Shown: positions 26,422 through 38,870, numbered from the stretch's first letter. The stretch is DNA of 64,000 nt from Vibrio tarriae (GCF_002216685.1 NZ_CP022353.1:1178001-1242000), one strand, 5' to 3'. The notes: generated by a model from the letters alone, not told the origin. Program-made: numbers and translations.

Positions 26422-27759
26422 ATGTTAGATACCCTCATGCTGTCGCGGATCCAATTCGCTGCCAATATCAGCTTTCATATACTGTTTCCCACCATAACCA
26501 TTGCGTTGGGTTGGATATTGGTGTTTTTCAAATGGCGTTATTTACGAACACAAGTCAGTGAATGGCTCGATCTCTACTATTTCTGGGTAAAAGTGTTTGC
26601 GCTGACTTTTGCTCTTGGGGTGGTGTCGGGCATTACCATGAGTTTTCAATTTGGCACTAACTGGCCGGGCTTTATGGAGCGGGTGGGCAATGTGGCAGGT
26701 CCCTTACTTGGCTATGAAGTGATGACCGCCTTCTTTATGGAAGCGACGTTTCTTGGCGTGATGCTGTTTGGCCGAGGGCGAGTACCGGAATGGTTGCATA
26801 CCTTATCGACTGTGCTGGTGGCTGTGGGCACCAGTTTATCTGCGTTTTGGATTCTGGTGCTCAACAGTTGGATGCACACTCCAGCCGGTTATGAAGTGAT
26901 TGATGGCGTGGTGCATGTCACCAGTTGGAAGGAGGTGATTTTTAACCCCTCGATGCCATATCGCTTAGCGCATACTTTGCTGGCATCGGCATTGACGGCA
27001 AGTTTTTTGATTGCCGGGATCAGTGCTTATCAAGTGCTGCGTAATGCTAAGCATCAAGACGCCAAAATGGGCTTAAAAGTGGCCGTGAGTGTGGCCGCGT
27101 TAGCGATTCCTGTGCAGATCTTGGTAGGGGATTTACATGGCCTCAACACCTTAGAACATCAACCAGCGAAAATCGCGGCGATGGAGGGCGTATGGCAGAC
27201 CGAGCGTGGCGCACCGTTACTGCTGTTTGCTCTGCCAAATGAAGAGACTCGCAGCAATGATTTTGCTCTTGGTATTCCGAATTTGGCCAGCTTGATTTTA
27301 ACCCATGATATGAACGGGGAAATTGTTGGACTTGATGCCTTCGCGCCAGATCATCCCCCCGTCGCACCGCTGTTTTTTGGTTTTCGCGTCATGGTGGGAG
27401 TGGGTGTGCTGATGCTATTGGTCAGTTGGTTTGGCGCTTGGCGTGTATGGCGTAACAAACCGCTGCCCAAACCCTATATGTATGCCTTAATCGGCATGAC
27501 CTTTTCGGGTTGGGTCGCCACGATTGCGGGCTGGTATGTCACGGAAATTGGTCGCCAGCCTTGGCTGGTGAGTGGCGTATTGCGTACCGCTGAAGCCGTG
27601 ACCCCCGTAGCCAGTAGCTCGGTTGGGATCTCGCTGACGCTTTATCTCATCACTTATGTTGTGTTGTTGGTCGCTTATGTTCACACCCTGTTTTACCTTG
27701 CGCGTAAAACCGGACACGCACCGCAAGTTTCACCAAGCTCTACAAAGGCCGCGTTATGA
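26422..27759 (+). CDS. cioA: Cytochrome bd-type quinol oxidase subunit I (CioA type)
   Basis: Reduces oxygen with quinol at the inner membrane. 445 residues, nine helices expected. Heme ligands and quinol loop: 'RIQFAANISFHILFPT' (His19), 'GDLHGLNTLEHQPAKIAAMEG' (quinol loop start with Lys and Glu) and 'GFRVMVGVGVL'. It is about 70 residues shorter than E. coli CydA because the C-terminal part of the Q-loop is missing, as in the cyanide-insensitive (Cio) branch; insensitivity itself is not shown. Overlaps subunit II by 4 bases. Confidence 0.9.
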   Translation: MLDTLMLSRIQFAANISFHILFPTITIALGWILVFFKWRYLRTQVSEWLDLYYFWVKVFALTFALGVVSGITMSFQFGTNWPGFMERVGNVAGPLLGYEVMTAFFMEATFLGVMLFGRGRVPEWLHTLSTVLVAVGTSLSAFWILVLNSWMHTPAGYEVIDGVVHVTSWKEVIFNPSMPYRLAHTLLASALTASFLIAGISAYQVLRNAKHQDAKMGLKVAVSVAALAIPVQILVGDLHGLNTLEHQPAKIAAMEGVWQTERGAPLLLFALPNEETRSNDFALGIPNLASLILTHDMNGEIVGLDAFAPDHPPVAPLFFGFRVMVGVGVLMLLVSWFGAWRVWRNKPLPKPYMYALIGMTFSGWVATIAGWYVTEIGRQPWLVSGVLRTAEAVTPVASSSVGISLTLYLITYVVLLVAYVHTLFYLARKTGHAPQVSPSSTKAAL

Positions 27760-28748
27760 TGCAGTATTTGCCAGAAATTTATTTGTTGTTGTTGGGTTTC
27801 ACCGTGTTTATGTACGCGGTGTTGGATGGTTATGACTTGGGCGTGGGCATTTTACTGCCGCGTAATGATGTGGCGCAGCGCGATCGAATGATCGCCTCGA
27901 TTGGTCCATTTTGGGATGCCAATGAAACTTGGTTAGTGTTGGCGGTCGGTATCTTGCTGATTGCCTTTCCTACGGCACATAGCCTGATATTTACTGAGCT
28001 TTATCTGCCGACTGCATTGATGTTAATCGCGCTCATCATGCGTGGAGTCGCGTTTGATTTTCGGGCAAAAGCCAAAGCCGACCACAAAGATCATTGGGAT
28101 CTCTGCTTTAAAATCGGCTCTCTGCTGGCCGCGCTTACCCAAGGCTATATGATTGGCCGCTATGTCGTCGGATTTGAATCTGCGCCTGAAGCTTATGCTT
28201 TTGCGGTGCTGAGTGCACTCTGTGTGGCCGCCGCCTATGTGTATATTGGTGGCGCTTGGTTGGTGCTCAAAACCGAAGGGGAGCTGCAAGTGCGTGCCGC
28301 GCGTTGGTCGCGTAAAGCGGGGTGGCTGGCAGCGTTAGGGGTGCTGTCGGTGAGTTTGGTCAACCCATGGGTGAATTCTGCAGTCGCAGAACGTTGGTTT
28401 AGTTTTCCTGAGGTGATCCTACTTGCGCCGATCCCTATTATCGTTTTTGCCACGATTTTAGTGGTGGATCGCTATCTCAAACGCGTACCGACGGTGAATG
28501 ATGCGGGTGTGCAATGGCCTTTCTTTGGTGTGGTGCTGATTTTTGGATTGAGTTTCCTCGGGCTCGCGTACAGCTTCTTTCCTGAGATCGTCCCCGGAAT
28601 CATGACTGCGCAGCAGGCGGCGTCATCACCTGAAACCTTGATGGTGGTGGGGATTGGTGTGGTGATCGTCATGCCAACCATTCTGCTGTACACCTTTTTT
28701 GTGTATCGGATTTTCAAAGGCAAAGCGACCGATCTAAGCTATCTGTGA
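27756..28748 (+). CDS. cioB: Cytochrome bd-type quinol oxidase subunit II (CioB type)
   Basis: 330 residues, about eight helices. The opening 'LPEIYLLLLGFTVFMYAVLDGYDLGVGILLP' and 'SIGPFWDANETWLVLAVGILLIAFP' are the family signature (the WDGNE-like motif appears as WDANETW). It is translationally coupled to subunit I by ATGA. I see no CydX-type small subunit behind it. Confidence 0.92.
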   Translation: MMQYLPEIYLLLLGFTVFMYAVLDGYDLGVGILLPRNDVAQRDRMIASIGPFWDANETWLVLAVGILLIAFPTAHSLIFTELYLPTALMLIALIMRGVAFDFRAKAKADHKDHWDLCFKIGSLLAALTQGYMIGRYVVGFESAPEAYAFAVLSALCVAAAYVYIGGAWLVLKTEGELQVRAARWSRKAGWLAALGVLSVSLVNPWVNSAVAERWFSFPEVILLAPIPIIVFATILVVDRYLKRVPTVNDAGVQWPFFGVVLIFGLSFLGLAYSFFPEIVPGIMTAQQAASSPETLMVVGIGVVIVMPTILLYTFFVYRIFKGKATDLSYL

Positions 28749-28796
28749 CCTTTACTACACTTGAATCCAAACAAACGGCGCATCATTAGGTTGTAG

Positions 28797-28877
28797 TTAA
28801 GCCGTGGGCTCATCACTGACGACGATAATGGTCCGATCTTCACGGTGCAGTTCATTGAGCAGCGCTTCAATAACCAA
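28797..28877 (-). pseudogene. Remnant of an ABC transporter ATP-binding protein C-terminus
   Basis: Between the oxidase and the terminator at 28957, minus-strand codons spell LVIEALLNELHREDRTIIVVSDEPTA, flanked by stops. The 'LLNELHREDRTIIVVS.EP' part resembles the region after the Walker B motif in MacB/LolD-type ATPases (there usually V/T-S/T-H-E/D-P). About 27 codons remain, with Asp where His is usual. Probably the end of a deleted transporter gene. Confidence 0.5.
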
Positions 28878-28956
28878 TTAGAGACGGGATTCAGTCTAAG
28901 GATGATAAGTAAAATTCAAAAAACGTTGTTTTTTAACATGTGAAGGGAAAAATAAA

Positions 28957-28987
28957 AAGCCCTGTCCATGCTGTATGAACAGGGCTT
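28957..28987 (-). terminator. Terminator of the zinc hydrolase gene
   Basis: AAGCCCTGT / ACAGGGCTT, a 9-bp stem. On the minus strand it runs into TTTTTATTTTT. It is downstream of the gene at 29026-30147. Confidence 0.85.
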
Positions 28988-29025
28988 ACTTCGTGAAAAT
29001 AGAAGAGATAGAGAAGGTCGTCTAA

Positions 29026-30147
29026 TTAGTGATCAATCATATCTGCGAGAATCATCGCCGCGTGAGTTTCAACTGCTCCCGAATCGAAACCGTACATGTG
29101 ACCGTATTTGTTCGCTAGTACGGTATGCACATTGTTAGTGATTTCATCTTGCCAGCGTTTGAACCAAACGAAGTGGTTGCCATCACTCAACACTGGGGTG
29201 TAGGGTACCACTTCTAGCTGCTTGCCTACTTCAGTTCTGATGTCAGCAATATATTCCAGCAGATCTTTTACATCCTGTTTTGAACCAATGTTGCCATGGC
29301 CACCGTTAATAAAGTCCCACTGTTTGATAAGCGGTTTGCTCAGAAGGCTCTGTAGATCTTCCTCGTAACCGTGGAAATGCTCTGCGCCCGCGAAATTGTA
29401 AAACGGCAGTTGATCGGGGTTAATCATGTCCGCGAAATGCAGCACGCGATCGCTTGGGATCAGAATCATGGTGTTATCTGGTGTATGGCCAGAGCCTTCT
29501 GGTGCCATCATCTGGATTTTCATTGAGCCAAATTTAACCGTTTGAGGCTTCTTTAAGTCGTATATGTCATTCGGTGCTGGAACTTTCGGGTTTTTCACAC
29601 CGTTTTCGCCTACTTCGGCGTGTTGGTTGATCTTGTCTGCAACATTTTGGCTAGCAATAACACGAACTTTATCTATTTTTGGATAATGTTTCTTAATTAA
29701 GTCAACCAGTTGATGACCGCCGCCCACATGATCTAGGTGGTAGTGCGAATACATAATGGTAGTAATCGGCTTATTGGTGATGGATTGCACCCCTTTAAAA
29801 AGCGCATCAATGCGGCCATCGCCGAGTGGATCAATCAGCAATACTGAGTCTTCGTTAACCACAATGGTAGCGTTGTAATAATTGACCCCGATCCAGTAGG
29901 TATTTTTGCCCAATTTTTGAACGGTGGCTTGGTTGTTATCAAACTGGCGCTCATACAAATTGTTGATTTTTTGACCGACTTTGAGCGTTTGAGTCGCGGA
30001 GGGTTCAACCTCGGTTTGTGTGATTGGCGCTTTCTCACCATGGAAAAAGATCGCGCGTTGATTATCGTGGTTATGACCACTAGCACTGACATTAAACGCA
30101 AATAGGGCAGCTGCAATAGGTACTAAGGTTAGGGTGGATAGTTTCAT
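29026..30147 (-). CDS. Exported metallo-beta-lactamase-fold hydrolase
   Basis: 373 residues starting with a signal peptide (MKLSTLTLVPIAAALFAFNVSA). The zinc motif is 'YSHYHLDHVGG' (HxHxDH), with further ligands likely in 'SGHTPDNTMILIP', 'HFADMINPD' and 'GGHGNIG'. It is not close to true beta-lactamases and belongs to a broad group of periplasmic hydrolases of unknown substrate. GAGGAGAG precedes the ATG at 30147. It is divergent from the LysR gene (112 bp apart), which probably controls it. Confidence 0.85.
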   Translation of the reverse strand: MKLSTLTLVPIAAALFAFNVSASGHNHDNQRAIFFHGEKAPITQTEVEPSATQTLKVGQKINNLYERQFDNNQATVQKLGKNTYWIGVNYYNATIVVNEDSVLLIDPLGDGRIDALFKGVQSITNKPITTIMYSHYHLDHVGGGHQLVDLIKKHYPKIDKVRVIASQNVADKINQHAEVGENGVKNPKVPAPNDIYDLKKPQTVKFGSMKIQMMAPEGSGHTPDNTMILIPSDRVLHFADMINPDQLPFYNFAGAEHFHGYEEDLQSLLSKPLIKQWDFINGGHGNIGSKQDVKDLLEYIADIRTEVGKQLEVVPYTPVLSDGNHFVWFKRWQDEITNNVHTVLANKYGHMYGFDSGAVETHAAMILADMIDH

Positions 30148-30259
30148 TTTTCTCTCCTCAATCAGGTGAGGAGAAAGATAAGGGAGAAACAAACATATCA
30201 AAAATGCATGCTTGTTATAGTATGTATATCATTTATGCACGAAATTATTAGGTGATGAG

Positions 30260-31198
30260 ATGGTCGCCCCCGAAATCAATTTGCGCAGCATTGATTTAAA
30301 TTTATTAACGATTTTAGAAAAGTTATTGATTCATAAGCACATTAGCCAAGCCGCTCAGGCATTAAATATGAGTCAACCCGCCGTCAGCCGTGCTCTGATG
30401 CGCTTACGCGCTCAATTTGGTGATCCGCTGCTGGTCAAAGTAAAAAATGAATACCGTTTAACCGCAAAAGGTGAGCGCCTTTACCGTGAGCTAGAAAGCT
30501 CATTAAATACGATTCGAAAAATTTTGGTGGATGATGAGTTTGATCCTTTACGCTATTCCGGTGTTTTCACCATTGGTGCGTTGGATTTTGAAATGATGAT
30601 GATTGTGCCGAAATTATTGGCACGCTTTCAGCAGCGTGCACCGAATTTGAAGTTACAAATCGTACCGTATAACGCTTATATGCCGCTGCATGATTACTTG
30701 GAAAAAGTAGCCGACTTACTGTTGTATTCGACGGATGAATCCCCGACCAATGTGTTTAAACAGCGATTATTCAATGACAACTATGCTGTGGTGATGTGTA
30801 GAAATCATCCGTTAGCCAATCAACCGATGACATTGGAAGGTTATTGCCAAAGTCGACATGTGATCATTTCGGGAAATGGTTTAGGTAAAACAGATATGGA
30901 TCGCGAGCTCAAAAGATTAACTCAAGAGCGAGAAGTCGTTGCGTCATTGCCGCACTTTTCCATGGTGCCAGAGCTGCTTATGGATACCGATCTTATCGCG
31001 ACTTTACCCAAACGTTTGGTCACTCACTTAGGCATGCGTTATAACATTGCGGTTGCTGACCTACCTTTTTACACAGCCGATTTTCAGGTTGAACAATTTT
31101 GGCATCTTATTCATCACAGCAACCCGATTCATCAATGGGTGAGACTGGAGATCAAAAATTTAGTCGATGAGGAGATTGATAAGAAATGCCCCCACTAA
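30260..31198 (+). CDS. LysR-family regulator
   Basis: 312 residues. The N-terminal winged helix (about 8-66) reads 'DLNLLTILEKLLIHKHISQAAQALNMSQPAVSRALMRLRAQFGDPLLVK', followed by the ligand-binding domain with 'FTIGALDFEMMMIVPKLLARFQQRAPNLKLQIVPY'. It shares the upstream region with the exported zinc hydrolase gene. It ends 8 bp before a hairpin identical in core to the katG terminator. Confidence 0.92.
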   Translation: MVAPEINLRSIDLNLLTILEKLLIHKHISQAAQALNMSQPAVSRALMRLRAQFGDPLLVKVKNEYRLTAKGERLYRELESSLNTIRKILVDDEFDPLRYSGVFTIGALDFEMMMIVPKLLARFQQRAPNLKLQIVPYNAYMPLHDYLEKVADLLLYSTDESPTNVFKQRLFNDNYAVVMCRNHPLANQPMTLEGYCQSRHVIISGNGLGKTDMDRELKRLTQEREVVASLPHFSMVPELLMDTDLIATLPKRLVTHLGMRYNIAVADLPFYTADFQVEQFWHLIHHSNPIHQWVRLEIKNLVDEEIDKKCPH

Positions 31199-31206
31199 GC
31201 TGAAAC

Positions 31207-31305
31207 AAAAGGCTGCTAATAGGCAGCCTTGAAAGGAATGAAAGATGGATTACACCAAATCAAATCGATCGGCATTCATTACTTTCGCCCAAGCAGCAAC
31301 AAAGT
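31207..31305 (-). pseudogene. Remnant of a katG 3' end with its terminator
   Basis: This 99-bp stretch repeats 32849-32948 at roughly 85% identity. It contains a hairpin with the katG terminator core (AAGGCTGC / GCAGCCTT, 31209-31230) and, on the minus strand, in-frame codons [17 protein letters not shown] plus stop (31250-31305). The intact katG ends [17 protein letters not shown]. Most differences fall at third codon positions, so this looks like the tail of a diverged katG allele, not random decay. Confidence 0.85.
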
Positions 31306-31311
31306 AATTTT

Positions 31312-31344
31312 CCGTCTACCTGCAACTCCAATTGATTGGGTATA
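31312..31344. repeat. ERIC-like repeat fragment (terminal arm)
   Basis: 'CCGTCTACCTGCAACTCC' followed by 'AATTGATTGGGTATA' matches the terminal arm of the full repeat at 49933-50060. It directly abuts the katG remnant. Confidence 0.75.
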
Positions 31345-31369
31345 TCAGGGTTTATTATGATTTTGCTTT

Positions 31370-31825
31370 TTATTGTGCAGAAATTGAACTCGAATGTAGG
31401 AATTGGACTCGATTAGCGACTTCTAAATGTTGAAAGATATTGATTGGAATATCTTTCAAAAACTGGGTGAGGTCCAGCTCAATTATAGCAGTGGCAAGGC
31501 CACGACATGGGTCAGGTATCGTGTTACCTAAAATCATGATTTTGGGTGTTCTCCCCTCCCAAATAAGCTTTGCTTCGTATTGAGGATTGTCGATTGCAAC
31601 AGTGCAAATATTTACTTCTGAACGGAAAATTCCATCTTTAATCGTGTAGCCATCATAAAAAGTAAGAGGCAATATTGAGAATATAGGAGGAATAACATTT
31701 GATGATGTAGATGAATTAACTGGTGAAGTAGCAACAGGATTATGCTCACCAGGGAAAATAATGTTTGCATTTGCAGATATAGAAGAAAAAAGAGCTAATA
31801 AGCTGATGAGTTTGATAGGTTTCAT
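31370..31825 (-). CDS. Secreted hypothetical protein, paralogue 1
   Basis: 151 residues with a signal peptide (MKPIKLISLLALFSSISANA). Not recognised. It is a clear paralogue of the gene at 32061-32501: both have 'IIFPGE', 'YTIKDGxFxSxVNxC', 'AxIDNPxYEAKxIWEGxTPKxMIxGNT', 'LDLTQFL' and 'LExANRVxxL'. Two conserved Cys ('VNICTV' and 'PDPCRGL') could form a disulfide. AAGGAAA precedes the ATG. Base use is AT-rich compared with the neighbours. Confidence 0.75.
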   Translation of the reverse strand: MKPIKLISLLALFSSISANANIIFPGEHNPVATSPVNSSTSSNVIPPIFSILPLTFYDGYTIKDGIFRSEVNICTVAIDNPQYEAKLIWEGRTPKIMILGNTIPDPCRGLATAIIELDLTQFLKDIPINIFQHLEVANRVQFLHSSSISAQ

Positions 31826-31997
31826 GATATTTCCTTTTGTTGGGATTATTCTCACGTAAGAATCTATAACATCTGCTTATTTAATAAAATAATATTGTAA
31901 ATTTTTTAGTAGATTATCACATTGGTTTTTGTAAATTAGGTTTAATATAATTAAAAGATTTATTTGTGACATGAAGTATACTTTTTACATTAAATAA

Positions 31998-32022
31998 AAA
32001 GGCTGCCTTGCAGGCAGCCTTT
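31998..32022 (-). terminator. Terminator of paralogue 2
   Basis: AAAGGCTGCC / GGCAGCCTTT, a 10-bp stem with a 5-base loop, followed on the minus strand by TTTATTTAATG. It shares the GGCTGCC core with the hairpins at 31209 and 32851. Confidence 0.8.
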
Positions 32023-32060
32023 GAGCTTAAAATTATAAGTTTATTTATAAGCAATCAACA

Positions 32061-32501
32061 TTAATAATTACGTAGCATAATTACGCGGTTAGCTAATTCT
32101 AATTGCTCCAAGATACGAGCCGGAACGTTGTCTAAAAACTGGGTAAGGTCCAGCTCCATGTTAGTAGTGAAAAGAGCACGACATGGAAAAGGATTTGTAT
32201 TACCAACAATCATTAGCTTAGGTGTTTTCCCTTCCCAAATGATCTTAGCTTCATATTCAGGGTTATCGATAATAACCTCACAAGTATTTACATTTGACTG
32301 AAAAACTCCATCTTTGATGGTATAGCCATTATAAAGATCAAAAGGTGTTTTTGAAAACGTTGGGAAAGTGATTTCTGATGGTGTTGAAGAGTTACCTGGT
32401 GTGGTTGGAGCGTAACCATTTTCTCCTGGGAAAATAATAGTTGCATTTGCAGATATAGAAGAAACAAGAGCTAATAAGCTGAGCAGTTTTATAGGTTTCA
32501 T
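32061..32501 (-). CDS. Secreted hypothetical protein, paralogue 2
   Basis: 146 residues with a signal peptide (MKPIKLLSLLALVSSISANA), and the same conserved blocks and two conserved Cys ('VNTCEV', 'PFPCRAL') as paralogue 1. The upstream sequences of the two genes are also alike (shared GATTATCACATTGGTTTTT stretch), so promoter and gene were duplicated together. AAGGAAA precedes the ATG. Function unknown; small exported proteins of this sort could act at the cell surface. Confidence 0.78.
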   Translation of the reverse strand: MKPIKLLSLLALVSSISANATIIFPGENGYAPTTPGNSSTPSEITFPTFSKTPFDLYNGYTIKDGVFQSNVNTCEVIIDNPEYEAKIIWEGKTPKLMIVGNTNPFPCRALFTTNMELDLTQFLDNVPARILEQLELANRVIMLRNY

Positions 32502-32848
32502 AATATTTCCTTTTGTTTGGATTGTTGTTATGGAGCATAATTATATTATTTTCTGTTTTAACAAAACAATATTGCTGAATTTTTAGGAGATTATCACATT
32601 GGTTTTTATCAACTAAATAAAATGTAGTTAATAGTTTTCAATATTATTTAAGGTGTGTTTTTTATATTGAATATGTAAATGTAAGTAGGAGTGCAAGATG
32701 AAACTGTTCAGTTTTATTTAGTTACATATCGACATTTCATGTGGGAATTTTATAAGTGGCTAGAAAATGAACTCAATTAAATGCAGGATAATAATGCAAA
32801 ATAATTGAGCTTAGGCGAAGTAAGAGAAAGAGGATCGTTAACTAAAAG
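32502..32848. other. AT-rich non-coding stretch between paralogue 2 and katG
   Basis: 347 bp with no gene-like frame. The part nearest paralogue 2 resembles the upstream region of paralogue 1 and should hold its promoter. Confidence 0.5.
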
Positions 32849-32850
32849 AA

Positions 32851-32872
32851 AAGGCTGCCATTCGGCAGCCTT
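32851..32872 (-). terminator. Terminator of katG
   Basis: AAGGCTGCC / GGCAGCCTT with a 4-base loop; on the minus strand followed by TTCTTTT. Confidence 0.85.
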
Positions 32873-32892
32873 GAAAGGGATGGTGAGATGGA

Positions 32893-35082
<2,190 letters not shown>

Positions 35083-35240
35083 CTAATTGTATGATCACTC
35101 GAAAGCAGAAAATCAGCTTGTATTCGAATGAGTTGAGATACTGTGTTGACGTTTAGAGTCTAGACACGGATCCCCACTAAGACTAATTAGAATTGCCGAT
35201 ACTTGTGATAGGTAATATTGACCGTTCTCATAATGAGGAT

Positions 35241-35266
35241 ATTTCACTCAGTAACCGATTTCTGAA
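35241..35266. promoter_or_regulatory. Tandem LacI-type operator sites before the glucosidase gene
   Basis: GTAACCGATTTC (35241-35252) and TGAAACCGGTTACA (35253-35266) are adjacent AACCGNTT sites; the second is nearly palindromic. They lie about 95 bp before the start. The LacI-family gene two places downstream is the likely binder. Confidence 0.6.
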
Positions 35267-35347
35267 ACCGGTTACATTGTAAGAAAGTTTAAGTTATAGT
35301 GTCGGGAGTTTTATCGATCTGAGAATGAATTTCTAATTTTGTGATAG

Positions 35348-36793
<1,446 letters not shown>

Positions 36794-36855
36794 ATCGTGT
36801 CGGCGGCCTTTGGGTCGCCGCTTAATTTTTGCGGATTCAGTTTGAAGGATTGTTG

Positions 36856-37864
36856 ATGGTAACCATAAACGATGTGTGTAAATTGGCGGGTGTCTCCAAA
36901 GCCACGGTATCACGAGTGCTGAATGAGACAGGTCAAGTCAAAGCACAAACGCGTGAAGCGATACTTGCCGCCATGCAGCAGCTCGGTTATCAGCCTAACA
37001 GTTTGGCGCAGGCGCTCGCCACCAATACTACCAATTCGATTGGCTTGGTGCTGCCGCATTTTGAGAGCAGCTATTTTGGTTCGATTTTGTTTGAAGCCGA
37101 ACAAGGCGCGCAGAAAGCTGGGAAAAAAACTGCTGGTTGTGAACAGCAAAAACAGTGAGCAAGGCGAAAAAGAAGCGGTCGCCACATTAGCGGCGCAGCG
37201 TTGTGATGCGATCTTGCTGTACAGTCGTCATTTGGGTGAAGTGCAATTACTTGAATTACAGCAGCAATATCCGTCTCCCTTAGTGATCCTCAATCGCCGT
37301 TTACATCATCCGCAATTACACAGCTTTGGTCTCGATCAAACGCAAATTGCTCAGTTAGCGATGCAGCATTTGTTGAATTTAGGGCATCGTCATATCGCCT
37401 GTATTACATCGCCGCTGGTGAGCGAGACGGGAAAAATTCGTTATCAGGTGTATCAACAAGCGTTACATGAACAAGGGGTTGAGTTGAACTCGTCCTTGGT
37501 CATTGAAGGGGATAACACGCTGCTTGGTGGTTATCAGGCAATGCAACAACTGCTGCAACAAGGCATTTCCATGACGGCGGTTTTTGCCTGTAACGATGAT
37601 ATGGCGCTCGGCGCAATGCGTGCCATGCATGAACATGGCATTCATGTACCCAAGCAAGTTTCCATAATCGGGATTGATAATGAACCCGCGGCGGCTTTTG
37701 CTATCCCGAGTTTATCGAGCGTGAGTCTACCGATCGGCGAGTTAACTCAGCAAGCAATCAGTTTGGCTGTCGAGATTGCTAATAAAAAACCACAAGATGC
37801 ACAGCACAGGCTCTATCAAGGGAGTTTGATCGCCCGTGAATCCACCATAGCGCTCAAACTATGA
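36856..37864 (+). pseudogene. LacI-family regulator, frameshifted
   Basis: The helix-turn-helix (about 1-50: 'VTINDVCKLAGVSKATVSRVLNETGQVKAQTREAI') reads from the ATG at 36856. The frame breaks in a run of seven A (37123-37129) and stops at 37158. Reading on in the next frame gives the remaining sugar-binding domain, '..LLVVNSKNSEQGEKEAVATLAAQRCDAI' to 'RESTIALKL' at 37864. With six A the protein would be whole (AGKKLLVVNS). Without slippage at the A run, only a DNA-binding stub is made. It presumably regulates the glucosidase gene. Confidence 0.88.
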
Positions 37865-37998
37865 GTAAAACAGCAACTTGTCAGTAAAATTGCGGGGACA
37901 GAGCGCGATTTTACGCTTCATCTTGGCTATCCTGCTCCCCGATATAGATAAGTGAAGAGGCAACATGCTTCTTAGCGAATAACGTAAAAGAGAACACT

Positions 37999-38361
37999 AT
38001 GACGATACATCGTATTAATCCAGGCACTCGTTGGTCTGATATCACCGTGTTTAACGGCATTGCCCATTTTGTTGAAGTCGCCGATAGCGACACGTCGGCC
38101 GATATGCAAGGCCAAGTTGAGCAGGTTCTCGCGCAAGCAGAGCGCCAATTGGCGAAGATTGGCAGCGATCGTTCACGCATCTTATCGGTGACGATTTATG
38201 TCACGGATTTTGCCGACCTCCCAGTGCTTAACCAAATTTGGGATGCTTGGTTTCCAGAAGGCTGCGCCCCAAGCCGAGCGTGCGTGAAAGCGGAGCTGGC
38301 TGACCCAGATTATAAAGTGGAAATGGCTTTTGTGGCGGCTGCGGGCGAGCAGTATCAATAA
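37999..38361 (+). CDS. RidA/YjgF-family protein
   Basis: 120 residues. Members hydrolyse reactive enamines/imines. Segments 'FNGIAHFVEVADSD', 'AQAERQLAKIGSDRSRILSVTIYVTDFADLPVLNQIWDAWFPEGCAPSRACVKAELADPDYKVEMAFVAA' match the family, with the catalytic Arg in 'PSRACV' and the Glu near the end. It lies between the LacI gene and the YhcH-like gene on the same strand. The exact substrate is not assigned. Confidence 0.88.
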   Translation: MTIHRINPGTRWSDITVFNGIAHFVEVADSDTSADMQGQVEQVLAQAERQLAKIGSDRSRILSVTIYVTDFADLPVLNQIWDAWFPEGCAPSRACVKAELADPDYKVEMAFVAAAGEQYQ

Positions 38362-38371
38362 GGAAACACCG

Positions 38372-38842
38372 ATGTTTATTGGTCATATCACGCAGCGCCA
38401 GTTTTGCGCTGCACTGTCACCTCAGTTACAACGGCTGATTGATAAAGTATTAGAGCGTGTCGCGACACCGTTACCGACGGGTAAACACGAGTTGCAGGGT
38501 GATTCGGCGTTTTTTCTGGTGATGGAAGATCATACCCAACCGCTCGCTCTGCGTCGTAGCGAGTGCCATGCTCGTTATTTGGATGTGCAGATTTTACTGC
38601 AAGGGCGTGAGCGCTTTGGTTACAGCCTAGCGCCGTTCAATGGCTTGGACGAAGATTTGCTGGCAACACGCGATGTGGCGTTCAGTGCACAACTTGTCGA
38701 AGAGCGCTTTGTCGATTTGGCGGCGGGAGATTTCATTGTGTTCTATCCCGGTCAACCGCATCGTCCACTGATTGCGGTAGAAGGTGAGGGTGAGCCTGTA
38801 CGTAAAGTGGTGATCAAGGTTGATAAAGCTTTTTTTGAGTAA
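38372..38842 (+). CDS. YhcH/YjgK/YiaL-family protein
   Basis: 156 residues, cupin-like fold. Typical segments are 'RRSECHARYLDVQILLQGRERFGYSL', 'YPGQPHRPLIAVEG' and 'VRKVVIKVDK' (His/Glu metal site). In E. coli relatives sit in sialic acid and sugar-acid gene clusters. The ATG at 38372 follows AAGGAAA, 10 bp behind the RidA gene; the pair is probably co-transcribed. The bidirectional terminator follows. Confidence 0.85.
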   Translation: MFIGHITQRQFCAALSPQLQRLIDKVLERVATPLPTGKHELQGDSAFFLVMEDHTQPLALRRSECHARYLDVQILLQGRERFGYSLAPFNGLDEDLLATRDVAFSAQLVEERFVDLAAGDFIVFYPGQPHRPLIAVEGEGEPVRKVVIKVDKAFFE

Positions 38843-38870
38843 AAACTGAGTTGCTGAAGTGAAACCATAA

